DNA of 64,000 nucleotides from Falsiphaeobacter marinintestinus (GTDB taxonomy: Bacteria > Pseudomonadota > Alphaproteobacteria > Rhodobacterales > Rhodobacteraceae). The DNA is taken from positions 62,001-126,000 of the forward strand of contig NZ_VOGO01000010.1 of assembly GCF_007923355.1 (NCBI RefSeq), written 5' to 3'. The notes under the pieces were generated by a model. The model worked only from the letters and a program-made list of their open reading frames with translations, did not search any database and was not told the DNA's origin. Shown here piece after piece: positions 1-10,743 of the stretch. Both the position numbers and the translations under genes were made by a program. Each line of letters opens with the position of its first letter. The stretch's first letter is position 1.

Positions 1-1186
1 TGACAGTCTGCCCATTCAGAAAACGCGTTTCAGCCAACACAGCCGAGAAGCCTTGCAACAACGTTGCGTCTCCGACTTCGCCAGGCACGGCGGCTCCGAA
101 CCCGTCTCGCAGGTGCCAGGTTTCATCACTTCCATCGGGAGCCACCAAAACGTTAACAGTCAATCGGTTGGCAAGGCCTGTCGTTGCCGTAGAATCCAAG
201 GCCAAACCGGCATCGGTGAATAACCCCGGTTCGCCTTCTGCAAGTGTCCGGTCAAGCCCGGTCGTTTCAAAACGCGCAATCAGATCTTCGGCCATTTGGT
301 CAAGCTGGGATTGCAGTTCAGGTCCCAGATCATCGCGGATACGAAACTGAGCTCCCAGTGCACCGCCGTCCAACGCAGTTGGTTTCAGTGCCATGCCGTT
401 AAGATCCAGCCCAGACAGGCCCCCATCGTCTTTTGCCATCTGAGCGGTGACAATCGTTGATGCTTCAAACCCGATCTCAACTGCGGAGCCATCCAAAAGA
501 ATTGCCCCACCATCAGAATACAGCGCGACTTGCCCATGATCGCGTGGGACCACGTTGATCGGCACAATTTCATTGATCTCGTCGATCAGCACCTGACGCT
601 GATCAACCATCGCCGCTGCCGAATCGCCTGCCGCTCCAATCGCTGTTATGCGAATGTTGATGTCCTGAATTCGTGCCAATCGGTCGTTCATTGTGTCGAC
701 AAAGTCAGCAATTTTTTTGTCCGACTCGCCTCGCAGAGACTGAACCCCATCCGCTGCGTTGGAAATGGATTGGGCCAGATCGGCAGCCCGTTGCGCCACC
801 TCATTCAGGCGAACCGTGGATTCAGGCGCGCTCGCGGCGGTGATCAGACTTGTGTCGAAAGCAGCCAGCCGTGCGCTGAGTGAATCTTCATCCAAGGCCG
901 ACCCAACCAGGGCCTCGGTACTCTGCAAAAAAGCCGCAAATGTTTCAGCCGATGCATGCTCGGCGTCAGCCGACCTTCGGCTGGCTGTCAGGGCCGGATC
1001 AGAGTTTCGATCAATACCCACAATCCTAACCCCCGACCCGATGATTGAGTCTGAGGCCAATTCCAGGGATCGCCGCCCATATCCAGGCGTCATCGCATTG
1101 GCGATGTTATCCGATACGATAAGGGACGCGCGGCTGGCGGCCGTCAGCCCGCTCATTGCACTGTTCAGGGCCGACGAAAGGCTCAT
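1..1186 (-). CDS. flgK: Flagellar hook-associated protein FlgK (partial)
   Basis: Hook-associated protein 1, which joins the flagellar hook to the filament and leaves the cell through the flagellar export apparatus. The gene runs off the left edge, so 395 codons from the start are visible and the C terminus is missing. The N terminus begins MSLSSALNSAMSGL and continues with SDNIANAMTPGYGRRS, the rod/hook D0 motif shared by FlgK, FlgE and FlgG. A long helical stretch follows (about residues 60-180), as expected for FlgK. The ATG at 1184-1186 has a good ribosome binding site (AGGAGAGCC). It lies 36 bp after flgE on the same strand, so the two are probably co-transcribed. FlgK is preferred over another hook protein because of the extended helical region and the separate FlgE upstream. 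Confidence 0.88.
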   Translation of the reverse strand, partial: MSLSSALNSAMSGLTAASRASLIVSDNIANAMTPGYGRRSLELASDSIIGSGVRIVGIDRNSDPALTASRRSADAEHASAETFAAFLQSTEALVGSALDEDSLSARLAAFDTSLITAASAPESTVRLNEVAQRAADLAQSISNAADGVQSLRGESDKKIADFVDTMNDRLARIQDINIRITAIGAAGDSAAAMVDQRQVLIDEINEIVPINVVPRDHGQVALYSDGGAILLDGSAVEIGFEASTIVTAQMAKDDGGLSGLDLNGMALKPTALDGGALGAQFRIRDDLGPELQSQLDQMAEDLIARFETTGLDRTLAEGEPGLFTDAGLALDSTATTGLANRLTVNVLVAPDGSDETWHLRDGFGAAVPGEVGDATLLQGFSAVLAETRFLNGQTV

Positions 1187-1222
1187 GTTATGGCTCTCCT
1201 TTTTGGGGTGCCTAGGTCAAGA

Positions 1223-2524
1223 TCATCGCTTGATGTTTGTGGTTTCCTGCAGCATCTCGTCCACGGTCTGAATTACCTTGGCGTTGGAAGAATATGCGCG
1301 CTGGGTTTGAATCATCGCGGTCAGTTCATTGGCGACATCCGTGGCGGATTCTTCACGAGCATACGAAACGAGATTTCCGGTTGGGCCGTCACCTGCATCC
1401 CACAGGAAAAAGGTGCCGCTTTCTGGCGATGGCAGATAGGTCTGATTGCCCAGCACGATCATACCATTCGGGTTTGGCTGATCGACCAAAGGGATCTGAT
1501 AGATCACCCGCGTGATTCCAGTGTCGAAGTTCGCATGAACCAGCCCGTTACTGTCGACTTCGACACCGATCATGTTGCCGACCGGTTGTCCGTCTTTCAA
1601 GATCGAAACCGGGGCAAACTTATCCGACAGCTGTGTAATACCATCGCTTTCACCGATCATGCCGATATCGATTTCCATCGGGCCGCCCGCGATGCTGACG
1701 ATCAGAGAACCCGTGACCGGGTCATAGTCGCCACCAAAAACCGTTGCCACTGACGCCAATGTACCGCCGGATGTCCGACTGTCGTCAAAAGTCAGCGTAT
1801 ACTCACCGACGATTGCGTCACCCGAGGCCGTGTCGCGCAGAACCATTGTCCAGGTGTTCGAAGCCGCCGCGTCAGGAACCAGTGGCAAGAATTCAATCTG
1901 AATATTCTCTGACTTGCCCAAATTGTCATAGTATTCGACTGATAGCGCTTCGGACGCACCGTCTGACGTGGAATCGGTCGCAGTCGCAGGCAGATTGACA
2001 CCCAGCGTGATGTTGGTTGTCGGTTCGCCGATGAACTGATTGACGTTAATCTGAACCGGCTGCAACCCGTCCGAGGTGTCACGCGGATAGCTTGGGACCG
2101 TCCCATCTGGCAAAGCTGGCCATCCCATCAAAACCAAACCGGATTCCGTGGTCAGATAGCCATCGGAATTGGTGCGGAATGACCCTGTGGTCGTCAACAG
2201 CATCTGCGGTTCGCCGTTGCCGCCTTCGACATCGGATAGGGTCGCGACCGGAAGCATCCCCCGTCCGCTGACCGCAAGGTCGGTTGCGTTGGTTGTCGAC
2301 ACCAGCGCGCCGCGTTCGTCGATCAACCGTTGCGTCGTCGAACGGACACCGCCCGCAGAATATGAACCGCCTGACGACGAAGACACCATAGAATTGAAAT
2401 CAGTCTCAACCCTCTTGTACCCATAGGTAGACGAGTTCGCGATATTGTCTGAGATCGACGCCAACCGGCTTGCGTTGGCCGAAAGCCCGGCGACTCCGGC
2501 ATTAAGCGAAGAGGAAATTGTCAT
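1223..2524 (-). CDS. flgE: Flagellar hook protein FlgE
   Basis: Structural subunit of the flagellar hook, exported by the flagellar type III system. The protein has 433 residues. The N-terminal SLNAGVAGLSANASRLASISDNIANSSTYG is split here as SLNAGVAGL and SDNIANSSTYGYKR, the D0 hook motif. The C terminus (ANELTAMIQTQRAYSSNAKV, then VDEMLQETTN) is the matching C-terminal D0 helix. The middle carries the variable D1/D2 region. The ATG at 2522-2524 is chosen because AGAAAGG lies 7-8 bases upstream; an upstream in-frame start at 2545 would add seven residues and lacks such a site. The upstream 87 bp contain an inverted repeat and an element shared with motB, listed separately. Confidence 0.93.
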   Translation of the reverse strand: MTISSSLNAGVAGLSANASRLASISDNIANSSTYGYKRVETDFNSMVSSSSGGSYSAGGVRSTTQRLIDERGALVSTTNATDLAVSGRGMLPVATLSDVEGGNGEPQMLLTTTGSFRTNSDGYLTTESGLVLMGWPALPDGTVPSYPRDTSDGLQPVQINVNQFIGEPTTNITLGVNLPATATDSTSDGASEALSVEYYDNLGKSENIQIEFLPLVPDAAASNTWTMVLRDTASGDAIVGEYTLTFDDSRTSGGTLASVATVFGGDYDPVTGSLIVSIAGGPMEIDIGMIGESDGITQLSDKFAPVSILKDGQPVGNMIGVEVDSNGLVHANFDTGITRVIYQIPLVDQPNPNGMIVLGNQTYLPSPESGTFFLWDAGDGPTGNLVSYAREESATDVANELTAMIQTQRAYSSNAKVIQTVDEMLQETTNIKR

Positions 2525-2565
2525 AAACGCGCCTTTCTGCAGCATCAGGATAACCTGTTGCCACA

Positions 2566-2597
2566 GTTAGCGTGCGCCGTCTTAAGACCGCGCTAAC
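2566..2597. repeat. Inverted repeat between motB and flgE
   Basis: Near-perfect palindrome with arms GTTAGCG and CGCTAAC around a central GTCTTAAGAC. It lies after the motB stop and 42-73 bases before the flgE start, so it could end motB transcription, bind a regulator of flgE, or both. There is no T tract on either side. Its right arm overlaps the element shared with the motB upstream region. Confidence 0.6.
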
Positions 2598-2609
2598 ACG
2601 TAAAACTTG
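2581..2609 (-). promoter_or_regulatory. Shared flagellar upstream element, flgE copy
   Basis: On the plus strand this block has TTAAG, then GCGCTAACAC, then TAAAACTTG. The same order with one base less occurs upstream of motB (3504-3531). It begins 57 bases before the flgE start codon. The position suggests a promoter or operator for flagellar genes. The protein that reads it cannot be named from sequence; TTAA half-sites make CtrA a possibility only. Confidence 0.45.
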
Positions 2610-2611
2610 AT

Positions 2612-3460
2612 CTACTTGCCAGGCGATTGACGCAACAACGTGATCTCGATCCGATTATTACGTTCCGCCATCGGATTGTCATGCGTCAGCTTGCGATCCG
2701 CATAACCTGTCACCCGTTGGATGCGCCTTGGATCAGTTTCAGCCGCTTCCAGCATTCTGCGTGTTTCCGCAGCCCGGGCCGAAGACAGCTCCCATACGGG
2801 GTTATCGGCCAACACAACAGGATGCGCACGAATGTGACCGCCGACAGCAATGCCGTTGGCAACATCCGCTGTGACATTCGACACCATCCGCGTCAAATCC
2901 CGCATGATATTGGTCGGAACCATGCTGCTCGCTTCGAACAGAGGCGACTCTTCGGTCGCAAACAGTTCAATAATCAGACCTTCGTCTGTCACGCGGGTCA
3001 CGATGTGCTTCAATGCCTCGGTCGAAACCAGGCTTTCGCCGCCCCGCCCACGAAGCTTTGATTCGATCCGGTCAAAAAGCTTCTGCTCATCGCCATCTGT
3101 CCCGTTCAGGTCCAGCCCGCTTATCCCCATGGATTGCCGTGCAATAGTGGGCACCCTTTGACTGGCCCCCGAACCGGATTGTGTCAACAAATCTTCGGAA
3201 AAAACACTGGTCCCACCAAAGGCTCCTGATCCTCCGCCAGATACCCGAGTGATCGGGATCGTCGGCGAAAAGTAATCTGCAAGACCCTTGCGTTGCTTTT
3301 CAGTTGTCGCGTTCAACAGCCACATCAACATGAAAAAAGCCATCATTGCGGTCACGAAATCCGCATAGGCAACTTTCCACGCCCCACCGTGGTGTCCACC
3401 GCCCTTGACGACCTTTTTACGTTTGATGATGACTGGTGCCGCATTGCTTTGCGCACCCAT
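2612..3460 (-). CDS. motB: Flagellar motor protein MotB
   Basis: Stator subunit that anchors the MotA/MotB proton channel to peptidoglycan and powers flagellar rotation. The 282-residue protein has a basic N terminus (IIKRKKVVKGGGHHGG), one transmembrane helix with the conserved proton-carrying aspartate (VAYADFVTAMMAFFMLMWLL), a periplasmic linker, and a C-terminal OmpA-like domain (about residues 150-275) ending with NNRIEITLL. The ATG at 3458-3460 is taken as the start; an in-frame GTG six codons upstream is possible. motA is not adjacent. The neighbours flgE and flgK make this a flagellar locus. An element upstream at 3504-3531 is shared with flgE. Confidence 0.92.
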   Translation of the reverse strand: MGAQSNAAPVIIKRKKVVKGGGHHGGAWKVAYADFVTAMMAFFMLMWLLNATTEKQRKGLADYFSPTIPITRVSGGGSGAFGGTSVFSEDLLTQSGSGASQRVPTIARQSMGISGLDLNGTDGDEQKLFDRIESKLRGRGGESLVSTEALKHIVTRVTDEGLIIELFATEESPLFEASSMVPTNIMRDLTRMVSNVTADVANGIAVGGHIRAHPVVLADNPVWELSSARAAETRRMLEAAETDPRRIQRVTGYADRKLTHDNPMAERNNRIEITLLRQSPGK

Positions 3461-3503
3461 CTCCACCACCTTTCTCACCCAAAATCAGGCGTATCAGGCG
3501 GGG

Positions 3504-3531
3504 GTTAAGGGTGCGCTAACACTTAAACTTG
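3504..3531 (-). promoter_or_regulatory. Shared flagellar upstream element, motB copy
   Basis: Second copy of the block found before flgE: TTAAG, GCGCTAACAC, TAAA, CTTG on the plus strand, 44-71 bases before the motB start. The two copies match at most positions with a single one-base gap. Conserved order and similar distance to the start codon support a cis-regulatory role. Confidence 0.45.
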
Positions 3532-3555
3532 CAGAGACTTTTGCAGCAGGCCAGA

Positions 3556-5058
3556 TCAGGCCTGTGCGGGCTTTGGCGCTTCCGACTCAGAAGCTTCCGG
3601 ATCGGAATCATCCACCGGGATAACCTCGCCTTCGACAATATCAACTTCGTCGACTTCGGGCACATTATCCTGTTTGTCCTCAATCGCGCCCACGATCAGC
3701 GGCAGCATGTGCACACCTGTGGCGGTCGCAATCTCAGGCGATTCCGGTGTCATCCAGGTCAGCGTGTCAAAGCTGCCGCAAGAGGCGCAGGTCGGTGCCC
3801 ATGCCACGTGGATATGGTGACACTTATCGCAAACCCATTGAGGGCCACGCGGCGCACTGAGCGCTTTAGCCAGCCAGCCTTGTACAACGGCGTCTGACGC
3901 GCCTTCGCCGCGTTCGATTGCGGCCATCAAGGTCAGTGAACGGGCGTCCTTGGCCTGCTCCGCCAGATCACCCAAAGCGCGCCGCGCTTCAGGAAAATCT
4001 TCGGCAACGATATGAAGCTCGGTCAGCAACAGGCGCGTTTCAGGATTCTGCGGCTGAATTTTGGTCAAAGCAGCGAATCGTTTGATCCGCTGGTCCGGGG
4101 TTTCGTCCGGAACTATCTCGGCAAAAGCAGCGGCCAATTCAGGATGCGGATGTACTTCCCATGCCTTTTTCAGAACGCGGGTGGCATATCGCGGTTTGCC
4201 CTGTTCGATATAGGACCGGGCGGCCATGGCAGCGGCTGGCACCAGATCGGGCGACAATTTGTTCGCCTCGATGGCACGTTCGCGGGCCTGAATTGAAGCG
4301 CCTTCATCCAGAATGCCTTTGGCTTCGGACAAGGCCAGAACCGCATCGCGGCGCTTATAGACGTCGCGCGGAAGGCTACCGGATTTCAGCTTGGCGGTCA
4401 GCGTGTTGCGTGCCCCCGCCCAATCTTCGGCCTGAGTTTGCAACGTCAGCAACACATCCTGTGTCTCTTCATGGCGCGGTTTCAAAGCAAGGGCCTTTTC
4501 AGCCAGTTTGCGGGCAGTCGCCGTATCGCCTTCGGCCAATCGTTGTTTCATGACCCCACGCACGCCGACAAAGCGAGTTGCGTCGTTGGTCACCAGCTTT
4601 TTGTACGTCGCCTCGGCAGTTTTTGTATCACCTGCCATATCCGCAGCCTGAGCCAGAAGCACATTGGTTAGTTCTGGTTTATCAAGCAGACCTTCGGCCT
4701 TTTTGGCTTTGGTCATGGCCAACCGCCCTTCGCCCGAAGCCAAGGCCAGCACACCATCGGCCAGCGCCTGATAGCCACGCTTTTCCCGACCGCGGTCGAA
4801 ATACCGCGATAAAGCGGTTTCATCGCCATTCAGGAATTTCCAGGTCGCGATCAACAGCGAGAGAAGTTTCAGGAACAGCCACAGGCCGACGATCAATATG
4901 CCCAGCGCAATCACCGACTGGAGCGGACCCAGCGTATATTCGGTGCCGGCCACGGTGATCATAACACCGCCGCTCGTTTCCAGAAGGTATCCGGCGCCCA
5001 AGGCCAGAAGGCCGATGATGGCAACAAAAACCAGGATCTTTAACAGGGACCACAGCAT
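3556..5058 (-). CDS. hemY: HemY-like membrane TPR protein
   Basis: Proteobacterial HemY-family inner-membrane protein of 500 residues (not the protoporphyrinogen oxidase of Bacillus). Two N-terminal hydrophobic segments (about residues 5-25 and 44-68) are followed by a HemY_N region with YFDRGREKRGYQALADG and a long run of TPR-like helices. The C terminus carries a zinc-ribbon pair, CDKC and CASC, around residues 410-430, then an acidic tail. The family role is unclear; it is linked to heme synthesis by gene order. The gene starts 10 bp after the mitofilin stop with the ribosome site AGGA, so hemD, mic60 and hemY look like one operon. The zinc ribbon resembles that of LapB/YciM-type TPR proteins, which is an observation, not proof of shared function. 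Confidence 0.85.
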   Translation of the reverse strand: MLWSLLKILVFVAIIGLLALGAGYLLETSGGVMITVAGTEYTLGPLQSVIALGILIVGLWLFLKLLSLLIATWKFLNGDETALSRYFDRGREKRGYQALADGVLALASGEGRLAMTKAKKAEGLLDKPELTNVLLAQAADMAGDTKTAEATYKKLVTNDATRFVGVRGVMKQRLAEGDTATARKLAEKALALKPRHEETQDVLLTLQTQAEDWAGARNTLTAKLKSGSLPRDVYKRRDAVLALSEAKGILDEGASIQARERAIEANKLSPDLVPAAAMAARSYIEQGKPRYATRVLKKAWEVHPHPELAAAFAEIVPDETPDQRIKRFAALTKIQPQNPETRLLLTELHIVAEDFPEARRALGDLAEQAKDARSLTLMAAIERGEGASDAVVQGWLAKALSAPRGPQWVCDKCHHIHVAWAPTCASCGSFDTLTWMTPESPEIATATGVHMLPLIVGAIEDKQDNVPEVDEVDIVEGEVIPVDDSDPEASESEAPKPAQA

Positions 5059-5068
5059 GTAAGGTTCC

Positions 5069-6457
<1,389 letters not shown>

Positions 6458-6510
6458 CTTCAAATTCCCTTTCGATTCTCAATCGGCATTTTCAGAGCCT
6501 TTTGAAAAGA

Positions 6511-7239
6511 CTACTGCGGCTCCCCATCGCCCTCAACCCGGCTTACCCGTTTGACAAGCTGTGCGACACAACGTGCCATCGCCAAGCTGTCGGGGCGATC
6601 TGCGACCCTTAGTTCATTGTATTTCAGCATCTTAACCGTTTTGGCAACAGCCTCGCTGATCGCAGCAAGGTATAAAGGAGCTTGCAGCCCTGCATTGTCG
6701 GCAAATTGTCGCGCCGTTCTTGGAGAAAACAACGGCACGATCAAAGGGTCATCACCGGCCAAAGCGGACGTCGCAGTGTCGGTGAGCGGTTTAAGGGCCT
6801 GATCATAGACCTCCTGCTCTTTTGTCTCAATTCCTGCCGCTGTCAGTTTTGTAGCAACGTCGCCCCGCGCATGAACACCGCGCAAATGCAAAAGTGGCGC
6901 ATCGGGGTGTGATCGGGTCAGTGTTGTGATCAATTCGGCGGCATCGACTCCGGATTGACGCGCCGCCCACCCTGCCGCCTTGGCTTTTTCCGTGGTCCGG
7001 GCACCGACGCAATAACACGGTACGACCGGGTCAATGCCCAGTGTCTGCGCAGCCTCGACCCCATTCAACGATGTAAAGATGACTCCACGCACATCCGACA
7101 TATCCACCGAGCAATCGATTGGGACGATGTCGATCAATGGGGAGTAAATGACGTCCAGCCCGTCGCGGGTCGCCTGATCCAGCTCTGCAATGAAGCGGTC
7201 TGAATCCGCGCGCGGGCGGGTCATCAGAAGGCGTGGCAT
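6511..7239 (-). CDS. hemD: Uroporphyrinogen-III synthase
   Basis: Converts hydroxymethylbilane to uroporphyrinogen III, the branch-point ring closure of heme and other tetrapyrrole synthesis. The family is poorly conserved, but the 242-residue length, the N terminus MPRLLMTRPRADSDRF, the IVPID and VIFTSLNGVEA blocks and a second-domain FSPRTARQF motif fit HemD. The ATG at 7237-7239 is preferred because the reading frame upstream crosses into the divergent tsaD gene and has low-quality coding. It is the first gene of a hemD-mic60-hemY run, 74 bp from the divergent tsaD start, so both promoters must lie in 7240-7313. Confidence 0.85.
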   Translation of the reverse strand: MPRLLMTRPRADSDRFIAELDQATRDGLDVIYSPLIDIVPIDCSVDMSDVRGVIFTSLNGVEAAQTLGIDPVVPCYCVGARTTEKAKAAGWAARQSGVDAAELITTLTRSHPDAPLLHLRGVHARGDVATKLTAAGIETKEQEVYDQALKPLTDTATSALAGDDPLIVPLFSPRTARQFADNAGLQAPLYLAAISEAVAKTVKMLKYNELRVADRPDSLAMARCVAQLVKRVSRVEGDGEPQ

Positions 7240-7313
7240 CCGGGGCCTCGGGATTGTTTGCCTGAGACGTCGGTGATACCCCCGGCACGGGCATGTTGCA
7301 ACGGTCAGGACAA

Positions 7314-8411
7314 ATGACGCAAGGGCTGACAGTTTTGGGGCTGGAAAGCAGCTGTGATGACACCGCTGCGGCGATCGTGCGGCAGACACCGGGTGTGCAT
7401 GCGGAAATCCTGTCATCCGTGATCTTTGGTCAGACCGATCTGCACGCAGCATTTGGCGGTGTTGTCCCCGAGCTGGCCGCGAGGGCCCATGCCGAAAAAC
7501 TGGACATCTGCGTGAAGCAGGCTTTGGACGACTCTGGGCTGACTTTTGCTGATCTGGATGCAATCGCCGTTACCGCAGGGCCCGGCCTGATCGGTGGTGT
7601 GATGTCGGGAGTTATGTGCGCCAAGGGAATAAGCGCGGCGACCGGCTTGCCGCTGATCGGTGTAAACCATCTGGCCGGCCATGCGCTCACACCCCGCCTG
7701 ACCGATGGAGTCGCGTTCCCATACCTCATGCTTTTGGTGTCGGGTGGGCATTGCCAATACCTGCTGGTGCGTGGGCAGGACGATTTCACCCGGTTGGGCG
7801 GCACCATTGATGATGCCCCCGGGGAAGCGTTCGACAAGACCGCGCGCCTGCTGGGCCTGCAGCAACCGGGCGGCCCGTCTGTGGAAGCTGAGGCTCTTAT
7901 GGGTGACCCTAATGCAATCCGGTTTCCGCGTCCTTTATTGGACCGGCCCGACTGTAACATGTCATTCTCGGGACTGAAGACAGCGCTGCTACGGGCCCGC
8001 GATCAAATCGTAGCCGAGAAAGCCGGGTTGACCCGTCAGGACCGCGCCAATCTATGCGCCGGGTTTCAGCAGGCCGTCGTGGATGTTCTGGCCGAAAAGA
8101 CCCGCCGTGCCTTGCGGATCTATATGGAGATTGGCCCGAGTGATCCCGTCGTGGCCGTGGCGGGAGGTGTCGCAGCCAATCAAGCCATCCGAAGCGCTTT
8201 GCTGACTGTCTGCGCCGAAGCCGGGGCAACGTTCGTGGCACCGCCTTTGAAGCTCTGTACCGACAACGCAGCGATGATCGCCTATGCCGGGCTGGAACGA
8301 TTTCGCACTGGCGTACAGGATGACCTGACACTAACCGCCAGACCGCGCTGGCCGCTGGATCAGCACAGTCCATCCTTGATCGGCAGCGGACGCAAGGGGG
8401 CCAAAGCATGA
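7314..8411 (+). CDS. tsaD: tRNA threonylcarbamoyladenosine transferase TsaD
   Basis: Catalytic subunit that transfers the threonylcarbamoyl group to A37 of ANN-decoding tRNAs (t6A), working with TsaB, TsaC and TsaE. The 365-residue protein has the ASKHA start [15 protein letters not shown], the metal-binding GVNHLAGH, the SGGHCQ loop, and the C-terminal VAGGVAAN and CTDNAAM blocks. ATG at 7314 follows CAGGACAA; an in-frame start 21 bases upstream has no better site. It overlaps gpsA by ATGA, so translation is probably coupled. The pairing with gpsA downstream and hemD upstream in divergent orientation is common in this family. Confidence 0.96.
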   Translation: MTQGLTVLGLESSCDDTAAAIVRQTPGVHAEILSSVIFGQTDLHAAFGGVVPELAARAHAEKLDICVKQALDDSGLTFADLDAIAVTAGPGLIGGVMSGVMCAKGISAATGLPLIGVNHLAGHALTPRLTDGVAFPYLMLLVSGGHCQYLLVRGQDDFTRLGGTIDDAPGEAFDKTARLLGLQQPGGPSVEAEALMGDPNAIRFPRPLLDRPDCNMSFSGLKTALLRARDQIVAEKAGLTRQDRANLCAGFQQAVVDVLAEKTRRALRIYMEIGPSDPVVAVAGGVAANQAIRSALLTVCAEAGATFVAPPLKLCTDNAAMIAYAGLERFRTGVQDDLTLTARPRWPLDQHSPSLIGSGRKGAKA

Positions 8412-9370
8412 CCGTTTCGATTTTGGGATCGGGTGCATTCGGAACTGCGCTGGCGATATCGCTTGCCGGGACCGGGCCGGTCACACTTTGGGCCAGGGAT
8501 GCCGCGCAGGCCAAGGCCATGCTAACCGATAACGAGAACGCCCAGCGCCTGCCGGGCTTTCGGCTGCCCGATAATCTGAAACCCACGTCAGACCTGTTAC
8601 ACGCGTGCGAAAGCACTGTTCTGCTTTTGGCTGTCCCAATGCAAAAACTGCGCGGTTTTCTGACAGAAAACGCCGATGTTTTGGACGGTCATATAATGGT
8701 TGCCTGTTGCAAAGGGGTCGAACTGGCAACTGGGCTGGGCCCCGTCGGCGTCATTTCAGATTGTGCCCCGAATGCGCGCCCCGCCCTTTTGACCGGACCC
8801 AGTTTTGCACAGGATATCGCCAAAGGTCTGCCAACCGCCCTGACCTTGGCCTGCGCCGATGCGGAATTGGGCGCAGACCTGCAACAGCGCCTGACCACGG
8901 CAAACCTGCGCCTGTATCGGACCACCGACACTATCGGAGCCGAATTGGGAGGTGCATTGAAAAACGTCATGGCGATCGGCTGTGGCGCGGTGATCGGCGC
9001 CGGGTTGGGTGACAGCGCCCGCGCTGCATTGATGACGCGCGGCTATGCCGAGATGCAAAGGATGGCCGTCGCGCTGGGCGCGCAGCCTGAAACACTGGCT
9101 GGATTGTCCGGGTTCGGTGATCTCGCACTGACCTGCACATCCGATCAGTCGCGAAATTACCGGTTTGGATTCTCCATCGGCCGCGGCGCGACCTTTGATC
9201 CAAACATCACTGTCGAAGGCGCGGCAACGGCCCGCGCCACGGCACAAAAAGCGCGTGACATGGATATCGACATGCCAATCACCGATTGCGTGACCAATCT
9301 GCTAGACCAAACCCTGACACTGCCCGAGGCCATGGCACGGCTTCTGGCCCGTCCCCTAAAGGAGGAATGA
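8408..9370 (+). CDS. gpsA: NAD(P)-dependent glycerol-3-phosphate dehydrogenase
   Basis: Reduces dihydroxyacetone phosphate to sn-glycerol 3-phosphate for phospholipid synthesis in the cytosol. The 320-residue protein begins with the Rossmann motif [12 protein letters not shown] and includes the substrate-binding block [23 protein letters not shown] with the catalytic lysine, and [18 protein letters not shown]. Its start overlaps the tsaD stop by four bases (ATGA). One base separates its stop from the next ATG, so it belongs to a four-gene run with a YciI-like and an EVE-domain protein. Confidence 0.96.
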   Translation: MTVSILGSGAFGTALAISLAGTGPVTLWARDAAQAKAMLTDNENAQRLPGFRLPDNLKPTSDLLHACESTVLLLAVPMQKLRGFLTENADVLDGHIMVACCKGVELATGLGPVGVISDCAPNARPALLTGPSFAQDIAKGLPTALTLACADAELGADLQQRLTTANLRLYRTTDTIGAELGGALKNVMAIGCGAVIGAGLGDSARAALMTRGYAEMQRMAVALGAQPETLAGLSGFGDLALTCTSDQSRNYRFGFSIGRGATFDPNITVEGAATARATAQKARDMDIDMPITDCVTNLLDQTLTLPEAMARLLARPLKEE

Positions 9371-9371
9371 C

Positions 9372-9641
9372 ATGCTTATCGCTCTGATCGCCAAGGACAA
9401 ACCCGGTGCCTTGCAGACCCGGAAAGACAATCGCTCCGCGCATTTGGCCCACATCGAAGCATCAGGCATTGTCGCGCAGGCCGGACCGTTGATCGTTGAT
9501 GGCGAAATGGCCGGGTCTTTGATCATCCTTGACGCTCCGGACATGTCTGCTGCTCAAGCCTTCGTAGACGGCGACCCCTATGGAAAAGCCGGGCTTTTTT
9601 CATCGGTTGAACTGATCGAATGGAAGAAAGTGGTCGGCTGA
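9372..9641 (+). CDS. YciI family protein
   Basis: Small cytosolic protein of 89 residues from the YciI superfamily (dimeric alpha/beta ferredoxin-like fold). Signs are MLIALIAKDKPGA at the start, RSAHLAHIEASG with the conserved histidine and GPL, and DPYGKAGLFSSVEL near the end. The biochemical role of most YciI-like proteins is unknown. The ribosome site AAAGGAGG sits at the end of gpsA, and the stop shares one base with the next start (TGATG), which suggests coupled translation with the EVE-domain gene. Confidence 0.85.
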   Translation: MLIALIAKDKPGALQTRKDNRSAHLAHIEASGIVAQAGPLIVDGEMAGSLIILDAPDMSAAQAFVDGDPYGKAGLFSSVELIEWKKVVG

Positions 9642-10063
9642 TGCAATACTGGCTATTCAAATCCGAACCCAACACCTGGGGTTGGACGGATCAGGTCGCC
9701 AAAGGCGACACTGGCGAAGAATGGGATGGGGTTCGTAACTATCAGGCCCGCAATTTCATGCGTGAAATGAAGCTGGGCGATCTCGGGTTTTTCTATCATT
9801 CGATGAAGGAGAAATCAGTGGTCGGAATTGTCGAAGTCTGCGCCGAGATCCATCCCGACAGCACGACCGAAGATAGCAGGTGGGAATGCGTTGATATCAA
9901 AGCCGTGCGCCCCTTTTCCACGTCGGTCTCACTGGATCAGATCAAAACAGATCCGCGACTGTCCGACATGGTTCTGGTCAAAAACTCTCGCTTGTCCGTG
10001 CAACCTGTAACCGAAGAAGAATGGCAGATCATTTGCGCGCTGGGGCAAACGGACCCTAGTTAA
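9641..10063 (+). CDS. EVE-domain protein
   Basis: Protein of 140 residues made of one EVE domain, a PUA-like fold that recognises modified bases in DNA or RNA; the human relative is thymocyte nuclear protein 1. Motifs seen: YWLFKSEPNTWGW at the start, WDGVRNYQARNFMREMKLGD, FFYHS, and GIVEV. The start at 9641 shares its A with the YciI stop. The 3' end runs into alkB on the other strand, with an eight-base overlap (10056-10063). Being next to the DNA/RNA demethylase AlkB is suggestive given the base-modification theme, but they are convergent, not co-transcribed. Confidence 0.88.
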   Translation: MQYWLFKSEPNTWGWTDQVAKGDTGEEWDGVRNYQARNFMREMKLGDLGFFYHSMKEKSVVGIVEVCAEIHPDSTTEDSRWECVDIKAVRPFSTSVSLDQIKTDPRLSDMVLVKNSRLSVQPVTEEEWQIICALGQTDPS

Positions 10064-10658
10064 CAACCCGAAAGGTCAGGTTGATCCGCCCGCCTTTCGG
10101 TAACAGCCTGGACGATTTGAATCGGATCCGGTCCACCCCGTGATACGTCATGCGTGCCGGGCCGCCCATCACAACAACATCGCCTGAGTTCAGCCAGATC
10201 GATTCAGTTTTACCCCCACGCGTGGTGTTGCCGATCCTGAACATGCCATCATCGCCCAGCGACACAGACACGACCGGCCAAGAAAAATCAGCCTCGTCCT
10301 TGTCCTGATGCATCCCCATGCGGGCACCGTCACCATAATAATTGATCAAACAGCAATCCGGCCGCCGATCCAGCCCGGTCACGCCATCCCAGATTTGCAT
10401 CAAAGGGTCAGGAATTTCCGGCCATGGCACACCCGACGGATGCGCGTCCGCATATCGATACCCAGACTGATCGGAAAACCAACCAACCGACCCGGCCGAG
10501 GTTATGCGTACCGACATCGGTTTGCCATAGGGCGTATCCGGCGAAAACAACGGTGCCGCTTTCAGAACCGGGCGCAGAGCGTCGATAACCTGTGTCTGCG
10601 CGGCCACATCCAGCCAACCCTTCCAGATCTCGAACCCACGCAATATCAGCCGTGACAT
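10056..10658 (-). CDS. alkB: Alpha-ketoglutarate-dependent dioxygenase AlkB
   Basis: Fe(II)/2-oxoglutarate dioxygenase that removes alkyl groups from 1-methyladenine and 3-methylcytosine in DNA or RNA. The 200-residue protein has the substrate-pocket WFSDQSGYRYAD region, NYYGDGARMGMHQDKDE with iron ligands His117 and Asp119, third ligand His173 (MTYHGVDRI), and the 2-oxoglutarate-binding RINLTFR at the C terminus. No ada gene or LexA-type box is evident nearby. It converges with the EVE-domain gene and diverges from dnaK. Confidence 0.93.
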   Translation of the reverse strand: MSRLILRGFEIWKGWLDVAAQTQVIDALRPVLKAAPLFSPDTPYGKPMSVRITSAGSVGWFSDQSGYRYADAHPSGVPWPEIPDPLMQIWDGVTGLDRRPDCCLINYYGDGARMGMHQDKDEADFSWPVVSVSLGDDGMFRIGNTTRGGKTESIWLNSGDVVVMGGPARMTYHGVDRIRFKSSRLLPKGGRINLTFRVVN

Positions 10659-10743
10659 CAGACATTTCCCCAGTCTTGCGCATGTGTTTCCAAAACGTTG
10701 TCAAAAACGACACAGATTCGTGAAAACCCCGCATGGTGGACGG

